DNA of 64,000 nt, taken from NCBI RefSeq assembly GCF_021191695.1, contig NZ_JAIWPT010000008.1:124001-188000 (forward strand), in the 5' to 3' direction. Position numbers and translations under genes: made by a program. A model generated the notes under the pieces. The model saw nothing but the letters and a program-made list of their open reading frames with translations. It searched no databases and was not told where the DNA came from. The stretch comes from Proluteimonas luteida (lineage in GTDB: Bacteria > Pseudomonadota > Gammaproteobacteria > Xanthomonadales > Xanthomonadaceae). Position 1 is the first letter of the stretch; each line of letters begins with the position of its first letter. Below are positions 8,838-17,511 of this stretch, in pieces.

Positions 8838-9631
8838 CCGTCGTGTTCTGCAACGGCCGCCCGGCGACGGTCGAGGACCTGGCGCGGCCTGCGCTGCGCA
8901 ACGATGGTCATTTCACGACGTTCCAGCTGCGCGGCGGGGCAGTCCGGGGCCTGGAACTGCATCTGCAGCGGCTCGACGCCGCGACGCAGGCGCTGTTCGG
9001 CGCCGCGCTCGATGCCGCGCGCGTGCGCGAGGCGCTGCGCGCGCCGCTGGCCGCGACGGCGACGCGGGACGCGACGGTCCGCATCACCGTGGTGCCGCGC
9101 GAGACCGGTCCGCGCGCGGACGCTGCGCCGGCGGTCGACGTGCTCGTCTCGCTGGCGCCGCCCGGCGAACCCGGTGCCGCGCCGTTGCGGCTGCAGTCGT
9201 TCGTGTTCCAGCGCGACACCGCGGCGATCAAGCATGTCGGCACCTTTCCGCTGTTCCAGTACCAGCGGCTGGCGCGCGCGGCAGGTGCCGACGATGCGCT
9301 GTTCGTCGATGCGGCCGGCCGCGTGGCCGAGGGCTCGGTGTGGAATCTCGGGCTGTGGGACGGGGCCACGCTGACCTGGCCGGAGGCCGACGCGCTGCGC
9401 GGTACCCAGGAACGGCTGCTGCAGGCGGGCCTGTCGGCGCTTGGCGTGCCCCAGCGGACCCGCCCGGTCGCACTTGCCGAACTCGATGCGCCGGTCGCCG
9501 CCTTCGCCTGCAATTCGCGCGGCCAGCAGGCGATCGGGACGGTCGACGGGCGGCCGCTGTCGCTGTCCCGGGAACTGGACGCGCTGCTGAGGCGGGCGCT
9601 GGCGACGCAGCCATTGGAGCCGGCGGCCTGA
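8834..9631 (+). CDS. pabC: Class IV aminotransferase, aminodeoxychorismate lyase-like
   Basis: 265 aa PLP enzyme of fold type IV. PabC cleaves 4-amino-4-deoxychorismate to p-aminobenzoate and pyruvate for folate. Seen: [13 protein letters not shown] near the N-terminus, the PLP lysine in [20 protein letters not shown] (about residue 136), and [14 protein letters not shown], the cofactor glutamate loop. Start GTG 8834 overlaps the stop of the nitronate monooxygenase gene (GTGA), implying coupling. D-amino-acid or branched-chain aminotransferases share the fold; length and sequence favour PabC. Confidence 0.78.
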   Translation: MTVVFCNGRPATVEDLARPALRNDGHFTTFQLRGGAVRGLELHLQRLDAATQALFGAALDAARVREALRAPLAATATRDATVRITVVPRETGPRADAAPAVDVLVSLAPPGEPGAAPLRLQSFVFQRDTAAIKHVGTFPLFQYQRLARAAGADDALFVDAAGRVAEGSVWNLGLWDGATLTWPEADALRGTQERLLQAGLSALGVPQRTRPVALAELDAPVAAFACNSRGQQAIGTVDGRPLSLSRELDALLRRALATQPLEPAA

Positions 9632-9685
9632 CGGCCGGCACATGCCGGCAGGCGGGACGCTTGCGCCCCGGCCGGAAATTCCCGT

Positions 9686-9691
9686 TATAAT
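9686..9691 (+). promoter_or_regulatory. rpsP operon promoter -10 box
   Basis: TATAAT lies 52 bp upstream of the rpsP ATG. A weak TTGCGC lies at 9661-9666 with a 19-bp spacer. It is in the usual place for the rpsP-rimM-trmD-rplS operon promoter. Confidence 0.6.
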
Positions 9692-9742
9692 CGCCGGCTT
9701 ACCTCGCCACCCTGGCGACTGGGCAACACAGGAAGCAGAGCA

Positions 9743-10009
9743 ATGGTCAAGATCCGTCTGACGCGCGGCGGCGCCAAGAAGCGTCCGTTCTACCACATCA
9801 TCGTCACCGACTCGCGCAGCGCGCGCGACGGCCGCAACATCGAGCGCGTGGGTTACTACAACCCGGTCGCGACCGGCGGCGAGCAGCGTGTCGTCCTCGA
9901 CACCGCCCGCGTCGACCATTGGGTCGCCAATGGCGCCCAGCTGACCGACAAGGTCCGCGCCCTGTACAAGGAAGCGGGCAAGGCGGCAGTCGCGGCGCCC
10001 GCCGCCTGA
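9743..10009 (+). CDS. rpsP: 30S ribosomal protein bS16
   Basis: 88 aa, the standard bS16 length, with the family N-terminus [20 protein letters not shown] and the [14 protein letters not shown] segment. It stabilises the 16S rRNA 5-prime domain in the 30S subunit. First gene of the conserved rpsP-rimM-trmD-rplS operon. The Ala-rich C-terminal tail is typical for xanthomonads. Confidence 0.98.
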   Translation: MVKIRLTRGGAKKRPFYHIIVTDSRSARDGRNIERVGYYNPVATGGEQRVVLDTARVDHWVANGAQLTDKVRALYKEAGKAAVAAPAA

Positions 10010-10046
10010 TGCGCCGGCCGCGCCCCGTGCGCGGCCCCGTCACGCA

Positions 10047-10574
10047 ATGAACGACCAGGCGCGCCAGCCTGCCCAGCGCATGATCCAGCTGGGCAAGGTC
10101 CATGGCGCGTTCGGCGTGCGTGGCGAAGTGAAGCTGGAATCGTTCACCGAGCCGCGCAGCGCGATCTTCCGCTACCAGCCCTGGGTGCTGCGCGATGCGC
10201 GCGGCGGCGAGCGCGCCTGCGAGGGCGCGCGCGGCCGCGAGACGCCCAAGGGCGTGGTCGCCACGCTGCCCGGCATCGAGGATCGCGACGGCGCCGAGGC
10301 GGCGCGCGGGCTCGAGGTCTGGGTGTCGCGCGATGCGCTGCCGCCGCCGAAGCCCGGCGAGTACTACTGGGTCGACCTCGAAGGCCTGCGCGTGCGCAAC
10401 GTCGACGGTGCCGATTTCGGCGTCGTCTCGCACCTGTTCTCCACCGGCGCCAACGACGTGCTGGTCGCCCACGGCGAGCGCGAGCGGATGATCCCGTTCG
10501 TCGTGCCGGACTACATCGTCTCGATCGACTTCGACGACGGTCTGGTGACCGTCGACTGGGACGCGGAGTTCTAG
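10047..10574 (+). CDS. rimM: Ribosome maturation factor RimM
   Basis: 175 aa. It binds uS19 and assists maturation of the 30S head and 16S 3-prime domain. The N-terminal RimM domain has [20 protein letters not shown]; the C-terminal PRC-barrel starts near [14 protein letters not shown] and ends [19 protein letters not shown]. It follows rpsP after 37 bp. The DNA after its stop (10579 onward) is occupied by an inverted-repeat element that separates it from trmD. Confidence 0.96.
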   Translation: MNDQARQPAQRMIQLGKVHGAFGVRGEVKLESFTEPRSAIFRYQPWVLRDARGGERACEGARGRETPKGVVATLPGIEDRDGAEAARGLEVWVSRDALPPPKPGEYYWVDLEGLRVRNVDGADFGVVSHLFSTGANDVLVAHGERERMIPFVVPDYIVSIDFDDGLVTVDWDAEF

Positions 10575-10578
10575 GACC

Positions 10579-10694
10579 CCGTGATTGGTGATGACCGGAC
10601 ATTCGTCCGTTGAAAGCGGTAATTCGTGATTGGAAAAGGCCGTCATGTCGTCCGAAGCTGCAACGAATCACGAATCACGAATCACGAATCACGG
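10579..10694. repeat. Inverted-repeat element with heptamer array between rimM and trmD
   Basis: The outer arms are CCGTGATTGGTGAT (10579-10592) and ATCACGAATCACGG (10681-10694), complementary at 13 of 14 positions. An inner left copy AATTCGTGATT (10621-10631) matches the same right-hand array. The right side is four perfect CGAATCA heptamers (10664-10691). The 116-bp unit could fold into a long hairpin in the rimM-trmD mRNA. It looks like a small intergenic repeat of the GATTCGTG type seen in xanthomonad genomes; that relation is from memory. Confidence 0.7.
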
Positions 10695-11457
10695 CCGTTT
10701 GCGCATCGACGTGGTCAGCCTGTTCCCCGAGTTCATCGCCCAGTGCGCGGCGGTGGGCGTGGTCGGGCGCGCGCGCGAGCGCGGATTGCTGACGCTGCAG
10801 GCCTGGAATCCGCGCGACCATGCCGAGGGCAACTACCGGCGCGTCGACGACCGGCCGTTCGGCGGCGGGCCGGGCATGGTCATGCTGATCGACCCGCTGC
10901 GCGCGGCGATCCAGGCCGCGCGCGCGGCCGATCCGCGGCCGGCCAGGGTGATCTACATGAGTCCGCAGGGGCGCCCGCTGACCCAGGCGCGGGTGCGCGA
11001 GCTGGCGGCGCGCGAGCGGATGATCCTGCTGTGCGGCCGCTACGAGGGCGTCGACGAGCGCCTGCTGCAGGCCGAGGTCGACGAGGAACTGTCGATCGGC
11101 GACTACGTGCTGTCGGGCGGGGAACTCGCCGCGGCGGTCGTCGTCGACGCGGTCGCACGGCTGCAGGACGGCGTCCTCAACGACGCCGAATCCGCGACCC
11201 AGGACAGCTTCGGGGACGACGGCCTGCTCGACTGCCCGCATTACACCCGTCCGGTCGAACATGCGCTGGGCAAGGTGCCGGACGTGCTGCTGTCGGGCAA
11301 CCATGCCGAGATCGCGAAATGGCGCCGGCAGCAGGCGCTGGGCCGGACCTGGCGGCGGCGGCCCGATCTGCTCGACGCGTCCGCGCTCGGCAAGGCGGAC
11401 CGCAGGCTGCTGGAGGCCTACAGGGCGGGCGACCCGGCCAGCGGGACCGACGACTGA
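10645..11457 (+). CDS. trmD: tRNA (guanine-N1)-methyltransferase TrmD
   Basis: 270 aa from ATG 10645. It methylates G37 of tRNAs with SAM; SPOUT fold with the trefoil knot around [14 protein letters not shown] and [14 protein letters not shown]. Family homology starts at [11 protein letters not shown], so the first 18 residues, which include [10 protein letters not shown] encoded by the heptamer repeats, are extra. ATG 10645 has an AAAAGG Shine-Dalgarno 5 nt upstream. The alternative is TTG 10699, which would give the classic [12 protein letters not shown] start (252 aa) but has no visible ribosome-binding site. The enzyme is certain; the start is not. Confidence 0.93.
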   Translation: MSSEAATNHESRITNHGRLRIDVVSLFPEFIAQCAAVGVVGRARERGLLTLQAWNPRDHAEGNYRRVDDRPFGGGPGMVMLIDPLRAAIQAARAADPRPARVIYMSPQGRPLTQARVRELAARERMILLCGRYEGVDERLLQAEVDEELSIGDYVLSGGELAAAVVVDAVARLQDGVLNDAESATQDSFGDDGLLDCPHYTRPVEHALGKVPDVLLSGNHAEIAKWRRQQALGRTWRRRPDLLDASALGKADRRLLEAYRAGDPASGTDD

Positions 11458-11498
11458 GACCGGCGGTGGGGGGCTGGCATTCGCCGCGATCCTGCCTT

Positions 11499-11504
11499 TA
11501 TAAT
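11499..11504 (+). promoter_or_regulatory. Internal promoter -10 box before rplS
   Basis: TATAAT in the 141-bp trmD-rplS gap, 94 bp upstream of the rplS ATG, with a weak TGGCAT 18 bp before it (11475-11480). It could let bL19 be made independently of trmD. Confidence 0.5.
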
Positions 11505-11598
11505 GCGCGGCTAACAAAACGCCGGGCTCCCGGGCCCGCCAAGCCAGAGCGTGCGTCCACGTGCACCACGCCTACAACGACACCAACAGGCAAAGACC

Positions 11599-12051
11599 AT
11601 GACCACCAAGCCCTCCCTGAACACCCTGCTGCAGGACTTCGAGAAAGAGCAGTCCCAGCGCGAGCTTCCCGAATTCGGCCCCGGCGACACCGTCGTCGTC
11701 AACGTCAAGGTCAAGGAAGGCAACCGCGAGCGCGTGCAGGCCTATGAAGGCGTGGTCATCGGCAAGAAGAACGCCGGCCTGAATTCGGCGTTCACCGTCC
11801 GCAAGATCTCGCACGGCTTCGGCGTCGAGCGCGTGTTCCAGACCCACAGCGCGACCATCGAGTCGCTGCAGGTCAAGCGCCGCGGCGCGGTCCGCGCCGG
11901 CAAGCTGTACTACCTGCGCGGCCTGGAAGGCAAGAAGGCGCGCATCAAGGAAGACCTGTCGGCCACCGCCAAGGCCAAGAACGAGCGCGCCCGCGCCAAC
12001 GAGGCGGCCGCTGCTGCCGCGAAGGCCGCACCGGCGGCGGCCGCCGAGTAA
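11599..12051 (+). CDS. rplS: 50S ribosomal protein bL19
   Basis: 150 aa. The conserved core (to about residue 115) includes [41 protein letters not shown] and [10 protein letters not shown]. It lies at the subunit interface. The C-terminus carries an extra Ala/Lys/Glu-rich tail ([17 protein letters not shown]) that E. coli L19 (115 aa) lacks; such tails are common in Xanthomonadaceae. Last gene of the rpsP operon, followed by a terminator hairpin. Confidence 0.97.
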   Translation: MTTKPSLNTLLQDFEKEQSQRELPEFGPGDTVVVNVKVKEGNRERVQAYEGVVIGKKNAGLNSAFTVRKISHGFGVERVFQTHSATIESLQVKRRGAVRAGKLYYLRGLEGKKARIKEDLSATAKAKNERARANEAAAAAAKAAPAAAAE

Positions 12052-12074
12052 GTCGGCCCGCCAGGATGTCGCAC

Positions 12075-12106
12075 GACGGCCGCCGCAAGGCGGCCGTCCG
12101 CGTTTT
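12075..12106 (+). terminator. Rho-independent terminator of rplS
   Basis: A perfect 10-bp stem GACGGCCGCC / GGCGGCCGTC closes a GCAA tetraloop and is followed by CGCGTTTT. It lies 24 bp after the rplS stop. Confidence 0.75.
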
Positions 12107-12164
12107 GGGGCGTTGGATGACGCCACTTCTCCCTGCATCGGCGGTTTCGAACGATCGATACGCA

Positions 12165-12196
12165 ACGGGCGCCGGATGTGGCCATCCGGCGCCCGT
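12165..12196. terminator. 13-bp perfect hairpin between convergent rplS and PepSY genes
   Basis: Arms ACGGGCGCCGGAT and ATCCGGCGCCCGT are fully complementary around a 6-nt loop. No T-run follows on either strand. It lies 24 bp beyond the stop of the minus-strand PepSY gene and may end its transcript or block read-through from either side. Confidence 0.5.
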
Positions 12197-12219
12197 CGTC
12201 TTCCTGCCCGGATGACGGC

Positions 12220-12558
12220 TCAGTCGTCGTAGTCGGTATCCAGCAGCCGGCCGGTGCGGGCCGAATACTCCAGTTCGACGATGCGGCCATCGTTCCGGCG
12301 GATCTCGATGTCGTACTCGCCGTCGTCGTAGGACACCTCGATGACGCGGCCGGGGTGGCGGCGCTGCGCGTCGGCGAGAATGCCGTCGAGCGAGGCGCCG
12401 TTGCGCGCGTTGCGCGGATCCACGCGCGCGGCCTCGGCGGCATGGCGGATGTCGGCCTGGGCGCCACGTGCGCCCTCCTGGGCGAAGGCCAGCGGGGCGG
12501 CGACGGCGAGCAGGCCGGCGGTGGCGAGGACGGCGGCGGCGATGGGGGAACGCAACAT
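12220..12558 (-). CDS. Secreted PepSY-domain protein
   Basis: 112 aa with a Sec signal peptide (cleavage near AFAQ, about residue 26). The C-terminal half is a single PepSY-type unit: LADAQRRHPGRVIEVSYDDGEYDIEIRRNDGRIVELEYSARTGRLL, at about residues 61-107, ending DTDYDD. PepSY domains bind or inhibit proteases and often act as periplasmic modulators. It is divergent from a close paralogue (12680-13000) that heads a two-component operon, so it may be a target or partner of that system. AAGGAG lies 7 nt before the start codon. Confidence 0.8.
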   Translation of the reverse strand: MLRSPIAAAVLATAGLLAVAAPLAFAQEGARGAQADIRHAAEAARVDPRNARNGASLDGILADAQRRHPGRVIEVSYDDGEYDIEIRRNDGRIVELEYSARTGRLLDTDYDD

Positions 12559-12679
12559 GGAAAACTCCTTGGTCGAATGCCCGGTGGCTCCGGGTTGCCT
12601 CCAGTCTCCACGGGGCGTCTAACCGCCTTCTGATCGACACGTTCACGAAACGGTTAATGCCCGCGCCCAGACTGTCGCC

Positions 12680-13000
12680 ATGCGCCCGTCCCTCGTGCTT
12701 TCCGCCTTCGTCCTGCTGGCCTGCGTGTCGGCCGTGCCCGTGTCGGGCGCGGAAGGGCCGGCGCGCCGCGGCGGCGACGCAGACTACGCGCGCGACGGCG
12801 TGCGCCGCGGCACGCTGGTGCGGCTGGAGCAGTTGCTGGCCGACGCCGAGCGGCGCTATCCCGGCCGGGTCATCGAGGTCGAGCTCGACGACGATGACGA
12901 CGAGTACGAGATCGAGATCCTGATGCGCGACGGCCGCGTGGTCGAGCTGACGTACGATGCGCGCACCGGGCGCCTGCTCGAGGTCGAGATCGACGACTGA
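12680..13000 (+). CDS. Secreted PepSY-domain protein, paralogue heading a two-component operon
   Basis: 106 aa with a Sec signal (MRPSLVLSAFVLLACVSAVPVSGAE would be cut near residue 24; Cys15 lies inside the hydrophobic core). The PepSY unit LADAERRYPGRVIEVELDDD ... DGRVVELTYDARTGRLLEVEIDD mirrors the divergent gene almost position for position, so the pair arose by duplication. The Asp/Glu-rich strand could bind cations. It ends in ATGA overlap with the response regulator. The 121-bp divergent spacer has TAACC (12620-12624) and GGTTA (12652-12656) in inverted orientation. Confidence 0.82.
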   Translation: MRPSLVLSAFVLLACVSAVPVSGAEGPARRGGDADYARDGVRRGTLVRLEQLLADAERRYPGRVIEVELDDDDDEYEIEILMRDGRVVELTYDARTGRLLEVEIDD

Positions 13001-13662
13001 TGCGGATCCTGCTGGCCGAGGACGATGCCGAACTTGCGGCGCGGATCGCCGCGGCGCTGGTTGCCGCCGGCTTCGCGGTCGATCCGGTGGCCGACGGCAT
13101 CGACGCCGAGTTCCGCGGCCACACCGAGGACTACGACGCCGCGGTGCTCGACCTCGGCCTGCCCGGGCTCGACGGCGTCTCGGTGCTACACCGCTGGCGC
13201 GAGGCAGGGCGCTCGCTGCCGGTGCTGGTGCTGACCGCACGCAGTCGCTGGCACGACAAGCTGGCCGGCTTCACCGCCGGCGCCGACGACTACCTGACCA
13301 AACCCTTCCAGATCGAGGAACTGGTGCTGCGGCTGCACGCGCTGATCCGGCGCAGCACCGGACATGCCTCGCCGCGATTGCGCTGCGGGCCGCTGGAGCT
13401 CGACGCCCATGCCGGCCGCTTCCTGCGCGACGGCGAGCCGCTGGCGCTGACCGCGCAGGAGTACCGCATCCTCGCCTACCTGATGCACCATGCGGGCCGC
13501 GTGGTCAGCCGCGCCGAACTGGGCGAGCACGTCTACGACAACGGCTACGACCCGGACTCGAACGTGCTCGACGTGCTGGTTGGCCGCATCCGCCGCAAGC
13601 TCGGCATCGCGCTGCTGCATACCGTGCGCGGGCAGGGGTTCCGGCTGTCGGAGCACGCATGA
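13000..13662 (+). CDS. OmpR/PhoP-family response regulator
   Basis: 220 aa. The receiver domain has the acidic pair EDD at residues 7-9, the phospho-acceptor Asp51 in AVLDLGLPG, and Lys in DDYLTKPFQ. A winged-helix DNA-binding domain covers about 125-218 (LTAQEYRILAYLMHHAGRVVSR ... NVLDVLVGRIRRKLG). Closest in style to PhoP/QseB. Translationally coupled to the PepSY gene upstream (ATGA) and 13 bp before its kinase gene. Confidence 0.93.
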   Translation: MRILLAEDDAELAARIAAALVAAGFAVDPVADGIDAEFRGHTEDYDAAVLDLGLPGLDGVSVLHRWREAGRSLPVLVLTARSRWHDKLAGFTAGADDYLTKPFQIEELVLRLHALIRRSTGHASPRLRCGPLELDAHAGRFLRDGEPLALTAQEYRILAYLMHHAGRVVSRAELGEHVYDNGYDPDSNVLDVLVGRIRRKLGIALLHTVRGQGFRLSEHA

Positions 13663-13675
13663 GCGGCTGCGGGGC

Positions 13676-15019
13676 ATGAGCGGCCGGCGCGCCCTGTCGC
13701 TGCGCGTGCGGCTGTGGCTGGCCGGCGCCGCCGGCGTGGCGATCGCCGCGCTGATCGCCGGCAGCCTGCTCGGCACGATGTTCGAACGCTACGGCCAGCG
13801 CGCGCTCGATCAGCGCCTCGACGACGACTTCGCGACCCTGGCCGGCCTGCTGGAGGCCGCCCCCGACGGCAGCTGGCAGCTGCGCCGCGCGCCTGCGGAC
13901 GAACGCTATGCGCGGGTGTTCTCCGGCTGGTACTGGCGCATCGGCGAGGGCGAGGGCGCGCGCCAGTCGCGCTCGCTGTGGGACGACGAACTCGGCATTG
14001 ACGCGCAGGTGGCTCCCGGCCCGGCGCTGTGGACGCAGGCCACGGGGCCGCGCGGCCAGCAGTTGCGTGTGCGCGTGCAGCAGCTGCGCCTCCCCGGCGT
14101 CGCCGTGCCGGTGCCGGTGCTGGTGGCGGCCGACCGTGGCGACGTGATCGCCGGCACGCGCGAGTTCCGGCGGCTGGCGATGCTGGCCTTCGCCGGCGCC
14201 GCCGCGACATTGCTGGCGCTGCTGGCCTGGCAGGTGGAGTGGGGGCTGCGTCCGCTGCGGCGCATGCGCGGCATCCTGGCGCGGGTGCGCAATGGCGATG
14301 ACGTGCGCTTCGGCGACGACTGCTGGCCGGCCGAGGCCGCGCCGCTGGCGCAGCAGATCGACGAACTGCTCGACGAGCACGGCCGCCGGGTCGAGCGCGC
14401 ACGGCATGCGGCGGCCGACCTCGCGCATGCGCTGAAGACGCCGCTGGCAGTGCTGTCGGCCGAGGCCCAGCAGCCGGGGCCGGAGATTGCCGCGATCGTC
14501 GCCGGCCAGGTGCGACGCATGCAGGCGGAGGTCGAGCGCCGGCTGGTCGGCGGATTCGCCACCGATGCCCGCCGGCGCACGCCGGTCGCGCCGGTCGCCG
14601 ACGCGCTGGCGGCGCTGTTCGCGCGCGCGGGCGACGGGCGCGTCACCGTCGGCGTCGAAGTGACGCCGGACCTGGTGTTCGCCGGCGCGCGCGAGGACCT
14701 GGAGGAGATGCTCGGCAACCTGGTCGACAACGCGGTGAAGTGGGCGTCGGCGCGGGTGCGTGTCCATGCCTGGCGTACCGGCGGGCGGCTGTGGATCGCG
14801 GTCGACGACGACGGCCCCGGCATGCGGCCCGACGCGCTGGCCGAGGCGGTGCAGCGCGGCACCCGGCTCGACACCCGCGTCGCCGGCCACGGCCTCGGCC
14901 TGTCGATCGTCGACGACATCGCCAGCGGGTACGATGGCCGCCTGCAACTGGCCAATCTCGACCCCGGATTCCGCGCGGCGCTCGACCTGCCCGCCGGCGA
15001 TCCGCCCCCGACATCATGA
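13676..15019 (+). CDS. PhoQ-like sensor histidine kinase
   Basis: 447 aa. Two membrane helices (about 12-34 and 165-185) flank a periplasmic sensor of roughly 130 residues containing acidic stretches (LDDDFATL, LWDDELGID), reminiscent of PhoQ divalent-cation sensing. HAMP-like region, then the H-box DLAHALKTPLAVL (His251), N-box NLVDNAVKWA, G1 DDDGPGM and G2 GHGLGLSIV. The preceding short frame MSGCGA (ATG 13660) stops at once, so ATG 13676 is used. The stop overlaps the Hsp15 gene (ATGA). Signal sensed is unknown; the adjacent PepSY proteins may feed into it. Confidence 0.92.
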   Translation: MSGRRALSLRVRLWLAGAAGVAIAALIAGSLLGTMFERYGQRALDQRLDDDFATLAGLLEAAPDGSWQLRRAPADERYARVFSGWYWRIGEGEGARQSRSLWDDELGIDAQVAPGPALWTQATGPRGQQLRVRVQQLRLPGVAVPVPVLVAADRGDVIAGTREFRRLAMLAFAGAAATLLALLAWQVEWGLRPLRRMRGILARVRNGDDVRFGDDCWPAEAAPLAQQIDELLDEHGRRVERARHAAADLAHALKTPLAVLSAEAQQPGPEIAAIVAGQVRRMQAEVERRLVGGFATDARRRTPVAPVADALAALFARAGDGRVTVGVEVTPDLVFAGAREDLEEMLGNLVDNAVKWASARVRVHAWRTGGRLWIAVDDDGPGMRPDALAEAVQRGTRLDTRVAGHGLGLSIVDDIASGYDGRLQLANLDPGFRAALDLPAGDPPPTS

Positions 15020-15453
15020 CGACCATCTCCAGGCCGACGGGCCCTTCCACGTCCACGGCGGCGACCTCCGGCAGCGTGCGCCTCGACCTGTGGCTGTGGG
15101 CGGCCCGGTTCTTCAAGACCCGGGCGCTGGCCAAGCAGGCGATCGAGACCGGCAAGGTGGACGTCGATGGCCAGCGCGCCAAGCCGGCGCGCGCGGTGCG
15201 AATCGGCGATGCCCTGCGCATCGAACGCGGCGAGGAACGCTTCGAGGTCGTGGTGCAGGCACTGTCGGACACACGCGGGCCGGCAACCGTCGCGCGGACC
15301 CTGTATCTCGAACCGGAAGCCTCGCGCATCGCCCGCGAGACCCGGACCGCCGAACTGCGCGCGGCGCGTGCCGGCTACCGCGCGCCCGAGCACAAGCCGG
15401 ACAAGCGCGCGCGCCGGCTGATCCGCGCACTGGGCGACATCGACGCGCTGTAG
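15016..15453 (+). CDS. hslR: Heat-shock protein 15, S4-domain RNA-binding protein
   Basis: 145 aa. After a Ser/Thr-rich start of about 20 residues comes an S4 domain: VRLDLWLWAARFFKTRALAKQAIETGKVDVDGQRAK (about 21-56). The rest matches Hsp15, which rescues stalled 50S subunits carrying peptidyl-tRNA. It is coupled to the kinase gene by ATGA overlap, an unusual partner that may place it under stress-linked transcription. The 175 bp after it contain nothing recognisable. Confidence 0.88.
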   Translation: MTTISRPTGPSTSTAATSGSVRLDLWLWAARFFKTRALAKQAIETGKVDVDGQRAKPARAVRIGDALRIERGEERFEVVVQALSDTRGPATVARTLYLEPEASRIARETRTAELRAARAGYRAPEHKPDKRARRLIRALGDIDAL

Positions 15454-15628
15454 GGTGGGACAAGGCCCGGCCTGCGGAAGAATTGGCGGCGCGCACCGAG
15501 TCGGTCCGGTCGCGTGTCGATCCGATGCATGGATTCACGTGCGGGCCCGCAGGATCTGTACCTGCGGACATCACGGGAATGCAGGTCCCAAGTCGCGAAG
15601 CGCATGGCAGGCGGGGTTGTCCGGCGCC

Positions 15629-16417
15629 TCACCGCGCCGGTGTGCGCTCCCGATCCTCGAGATCCTCGAGGAAGCGGCGAATGTACGCCGCGATCGTGTC
15701 GGGTGCGTCCAGATGCGGGACATGGCTGCCGAACGGGATGAGTCCGAGCCGGGCTCCCTCGATGGCGGCCGCCAACTCCAGGGTGTCTCCGCGAGGCACG
15801 AGATGGTCGTCGTCGCCGCCGATGATCAGGGCCGGACAGGAAATCGATGTCACCGACTGGCTCGGGTAGTTGCCGGGCGCGCGGTTGCGCCACATCGCGA
15901 CCAGTGCATGGAACAGCCGGTCGAAATCCGGTTCGGGATTGAGGCGACCGTACAGCGCCACCGCGTCGGGGAATCGGGCCCGCCATCGGTCCGCGGTCAG
16001 CGTGTCGAAGATGTCGCGCATGATGTCGTCGTGGGGTGGGCTGGCATGCGCGCCGATCGTCACCAGACCGGCGATCGGCACTTCGCCGCGCGCCGCCAGA
16101 TGCAGCGCGGCGATGCCGCCGTCGCTGTGGCCGACGACGACGGGGCGGCGCATCCCGAGCCGCGCCATGACCGCTGCCGCATCGCGCGCCAGCAGCGGAT
16201 AGTCGAGCGTCCGCGTGCCCAGCGTCGATGCGCCGTGTCCACGGGAATCAAGCAGCACGCAGCGACAGTCGTCGAAGGCACCGGTCAGGGGGTCCCAGTC
16301 GTCCAGGCTGGTGCCTCCACCGTGCAGGAACAGGAGTTCGCGGCCGGACGCCGGTCCTTGCGTCTCGACATGCAGCCTCGCGCCTTCCACGTCGATCCGG
16401 TGCCCTGCGGTATGCAT
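15629..16417 (-). CDS. Alpha/beta-hydrolase
   Basis: 262 aa, cytoplasmic alpha/beta-hydrolase fold. Oxyanion-hole motif LHGGGTS (31-37), nucleophile elbow GHSDGG with Ser98, acid near GGDDDHLVP and base His in GSHVPHLD. No signal peptide. ATG 16417 is preceded by AGGAGAA at good spacing. It is the last gene of a minus-strand set with an EamA exporter and a MarR regulator, 46 bp below the exporter. Substrate unknown; esters or lactones of small molecules are plausible. Confidence 0.82.
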   Translation of the reverse strand: MHTAGHRIDVEGARLHVETQGPASGRELLFLHGGGTSLDDWDPLTGAFDDCRCVLLDSRGHGASTLGTRTLDYPLLARDAAAVMARLGMRRPVVVGHSDGGIAALHLAARGEVPIAGLVTIGAHASPPHDDIMRDIFDTLTADRWRARFPDAVALYGRLNPEPDFDRLFHALVAMWRNRAPGNYPSQSVTSISCPALIIGGDDDHLVPRGDTLELAAAIEGARLGLIPFGSHVPHLDAPDTIAAYIRRFLEDLEDRERTPAR

Positions 16418-16463
16418 CGCGGTTCTCCTGTCCTGGGTGATCGTTCTTGAATGTCCGGGGCGT

Positions 16464-17399
16464 TCAGCACGGTTTCGTGGCGCGGTAGTGGAACATCGCC
16501 AGCCCCGCAATGATCAGCGCCGCCGCCAGCGCGAATCCGCGCGGCAGCGCCTCGCCGAACGCCAGTACCGCGACCGGAGCGCCGACGATCGCCGCGACCG
16601 GTCCGATCTGGCTCATGTAGACCGGCCCCGCGATCTGCTGCAGCCGGAAGGATGCGGTGTACTGGGCCACGAAGGTGGCGATCGCGACCAGCGTGACGAG
16701 CAGCAATGGCGTGTATCCCATCCTGGCGATGGCCCCCGCGCCTTCGACCTGCAGCGCGAACGGCAGGGTCGCCAGGGCACCGCACAGCAGCATCGCACCG
16801 GCCAGTTCCCGCGACCCGGCCCCCTTGGGCCAGTAGCGGCTGCGGAACACGTTGCCGGCCGCCAGCACGATTGGCATCGCGCAGGCGACGAGGACCGCGC
16901 CGCGGTCGGCGGGCGCGGCCAGGCCTTTGCCGACGGCGAGCAGCGCGCCGCCCGCGAGTGCGACCAGCAGTCCGCCGACGCGCAGTGCGTCGAAGCGCTC
17001 CATGCGCAGCAGGAACGACAGCAGCCAGGTCAGCAGCGGCGGGAACGCGAGCGCCAGTGCGATGAACGCGGCGCCGACCCGGTGCACTGTCAGGTAGCCG
17101 AGCGCGCTGCCCAGCGCGATCAGCGCGCCGGCCACCACGCTGTAGCGCAGTACCGTCGCCGGGTCCGCGCCGCCACGCCGGATGCCGCCGCCGGTGAGCA
17201 CGAGGACCAGGCCGGATCCACCCATCGCCAGCGTCAGGTAGGTCAGCATCGGCGCCTGTTGCCCGGCCGCGACCCGGGACAGCAGCACGGCCAGCGCCAG
17301 CAGCGCGCCGACGAGCAGCAGCAGCGGCAGCGCACCGCGGAGGTGGGGCGGCGGGTCGCCGCGTTCGGGGGGATTGGCAGGAGGGGGCGTGGAGGACAT
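16464..17399 (-). CDS. EamA/DMT-family transporter
   Basis: 311 aa with a Pro-rich N-terminus and ten predicted membrane helices in two similar halves, typical of drug/metabolite exporters (RhaT/EamA type). Second half includes VAQYTASFRLQQIAGPVYMSQIGPVAAIVGAPVAVLAFGE, residues about 235-275. ATG 17399 has GGAG 8 nt upstream. It lies between a MarR gene (112 bp upstream) and the hydrolase gene, which suggests export of a compound whose presence relieves the regulator. Confidence 0.85.
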   Translation of the reverse strand: MSSTPPPANPPERGDPPPHLRGALPLLLLVGALLALAVLLSRVAAGQQAPMLTYLTLAMGGSGLVLVLTGGGIRRGGADPATVLRYSVVAGALIALGSALGYLTVHRVGAAFIALALAFPPLLTWLLSFLLRMERFDALRVGGLLVALAGGALLAVGKGLAAPADRGAVLVACAMPIVLAAGNVFRSRYWPKGAGSRELAGAMLLCGALATLPFALQVEGAGAIARMGYTPLLLVTLVAIATFVAQYTASFRLQQIAGPVYMSQIGPVAAIVGAPVAVLAFGEALPRGFALAAALIIAGLAMFHYRATKPC

Positions 17400-17511
17400 A
17401 GGGGGAACTCCGGGCAAACGGGTGCAGGTGTTCGGCCCGGCCGCGGGGCCGGGAGCGGATACCAGGGGGAGATGGCGATCGAACCGCGCGCCGCCGCGTG
17501 CGGTCGGGTGT

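Noticed and set aside
10664..10691. CGAATCA array as a CRISPR array
   Set aside because: The units are 7 bp, directly adjacent and have no spacers; no cas genes are near.
13660..13680. Histidine kinase start at ATG 13660
   Set aside because: That ATG runs only six codons before a stop; the kinase frame starts at ATG 13676.
15451..15475. A second GTAG-type REP hairpin at the Hsp15 stop codon
   Set aside because: GTAG overlaps the stop, but the following GGTGGGACAAGGCCCGG does not form a proper stem.
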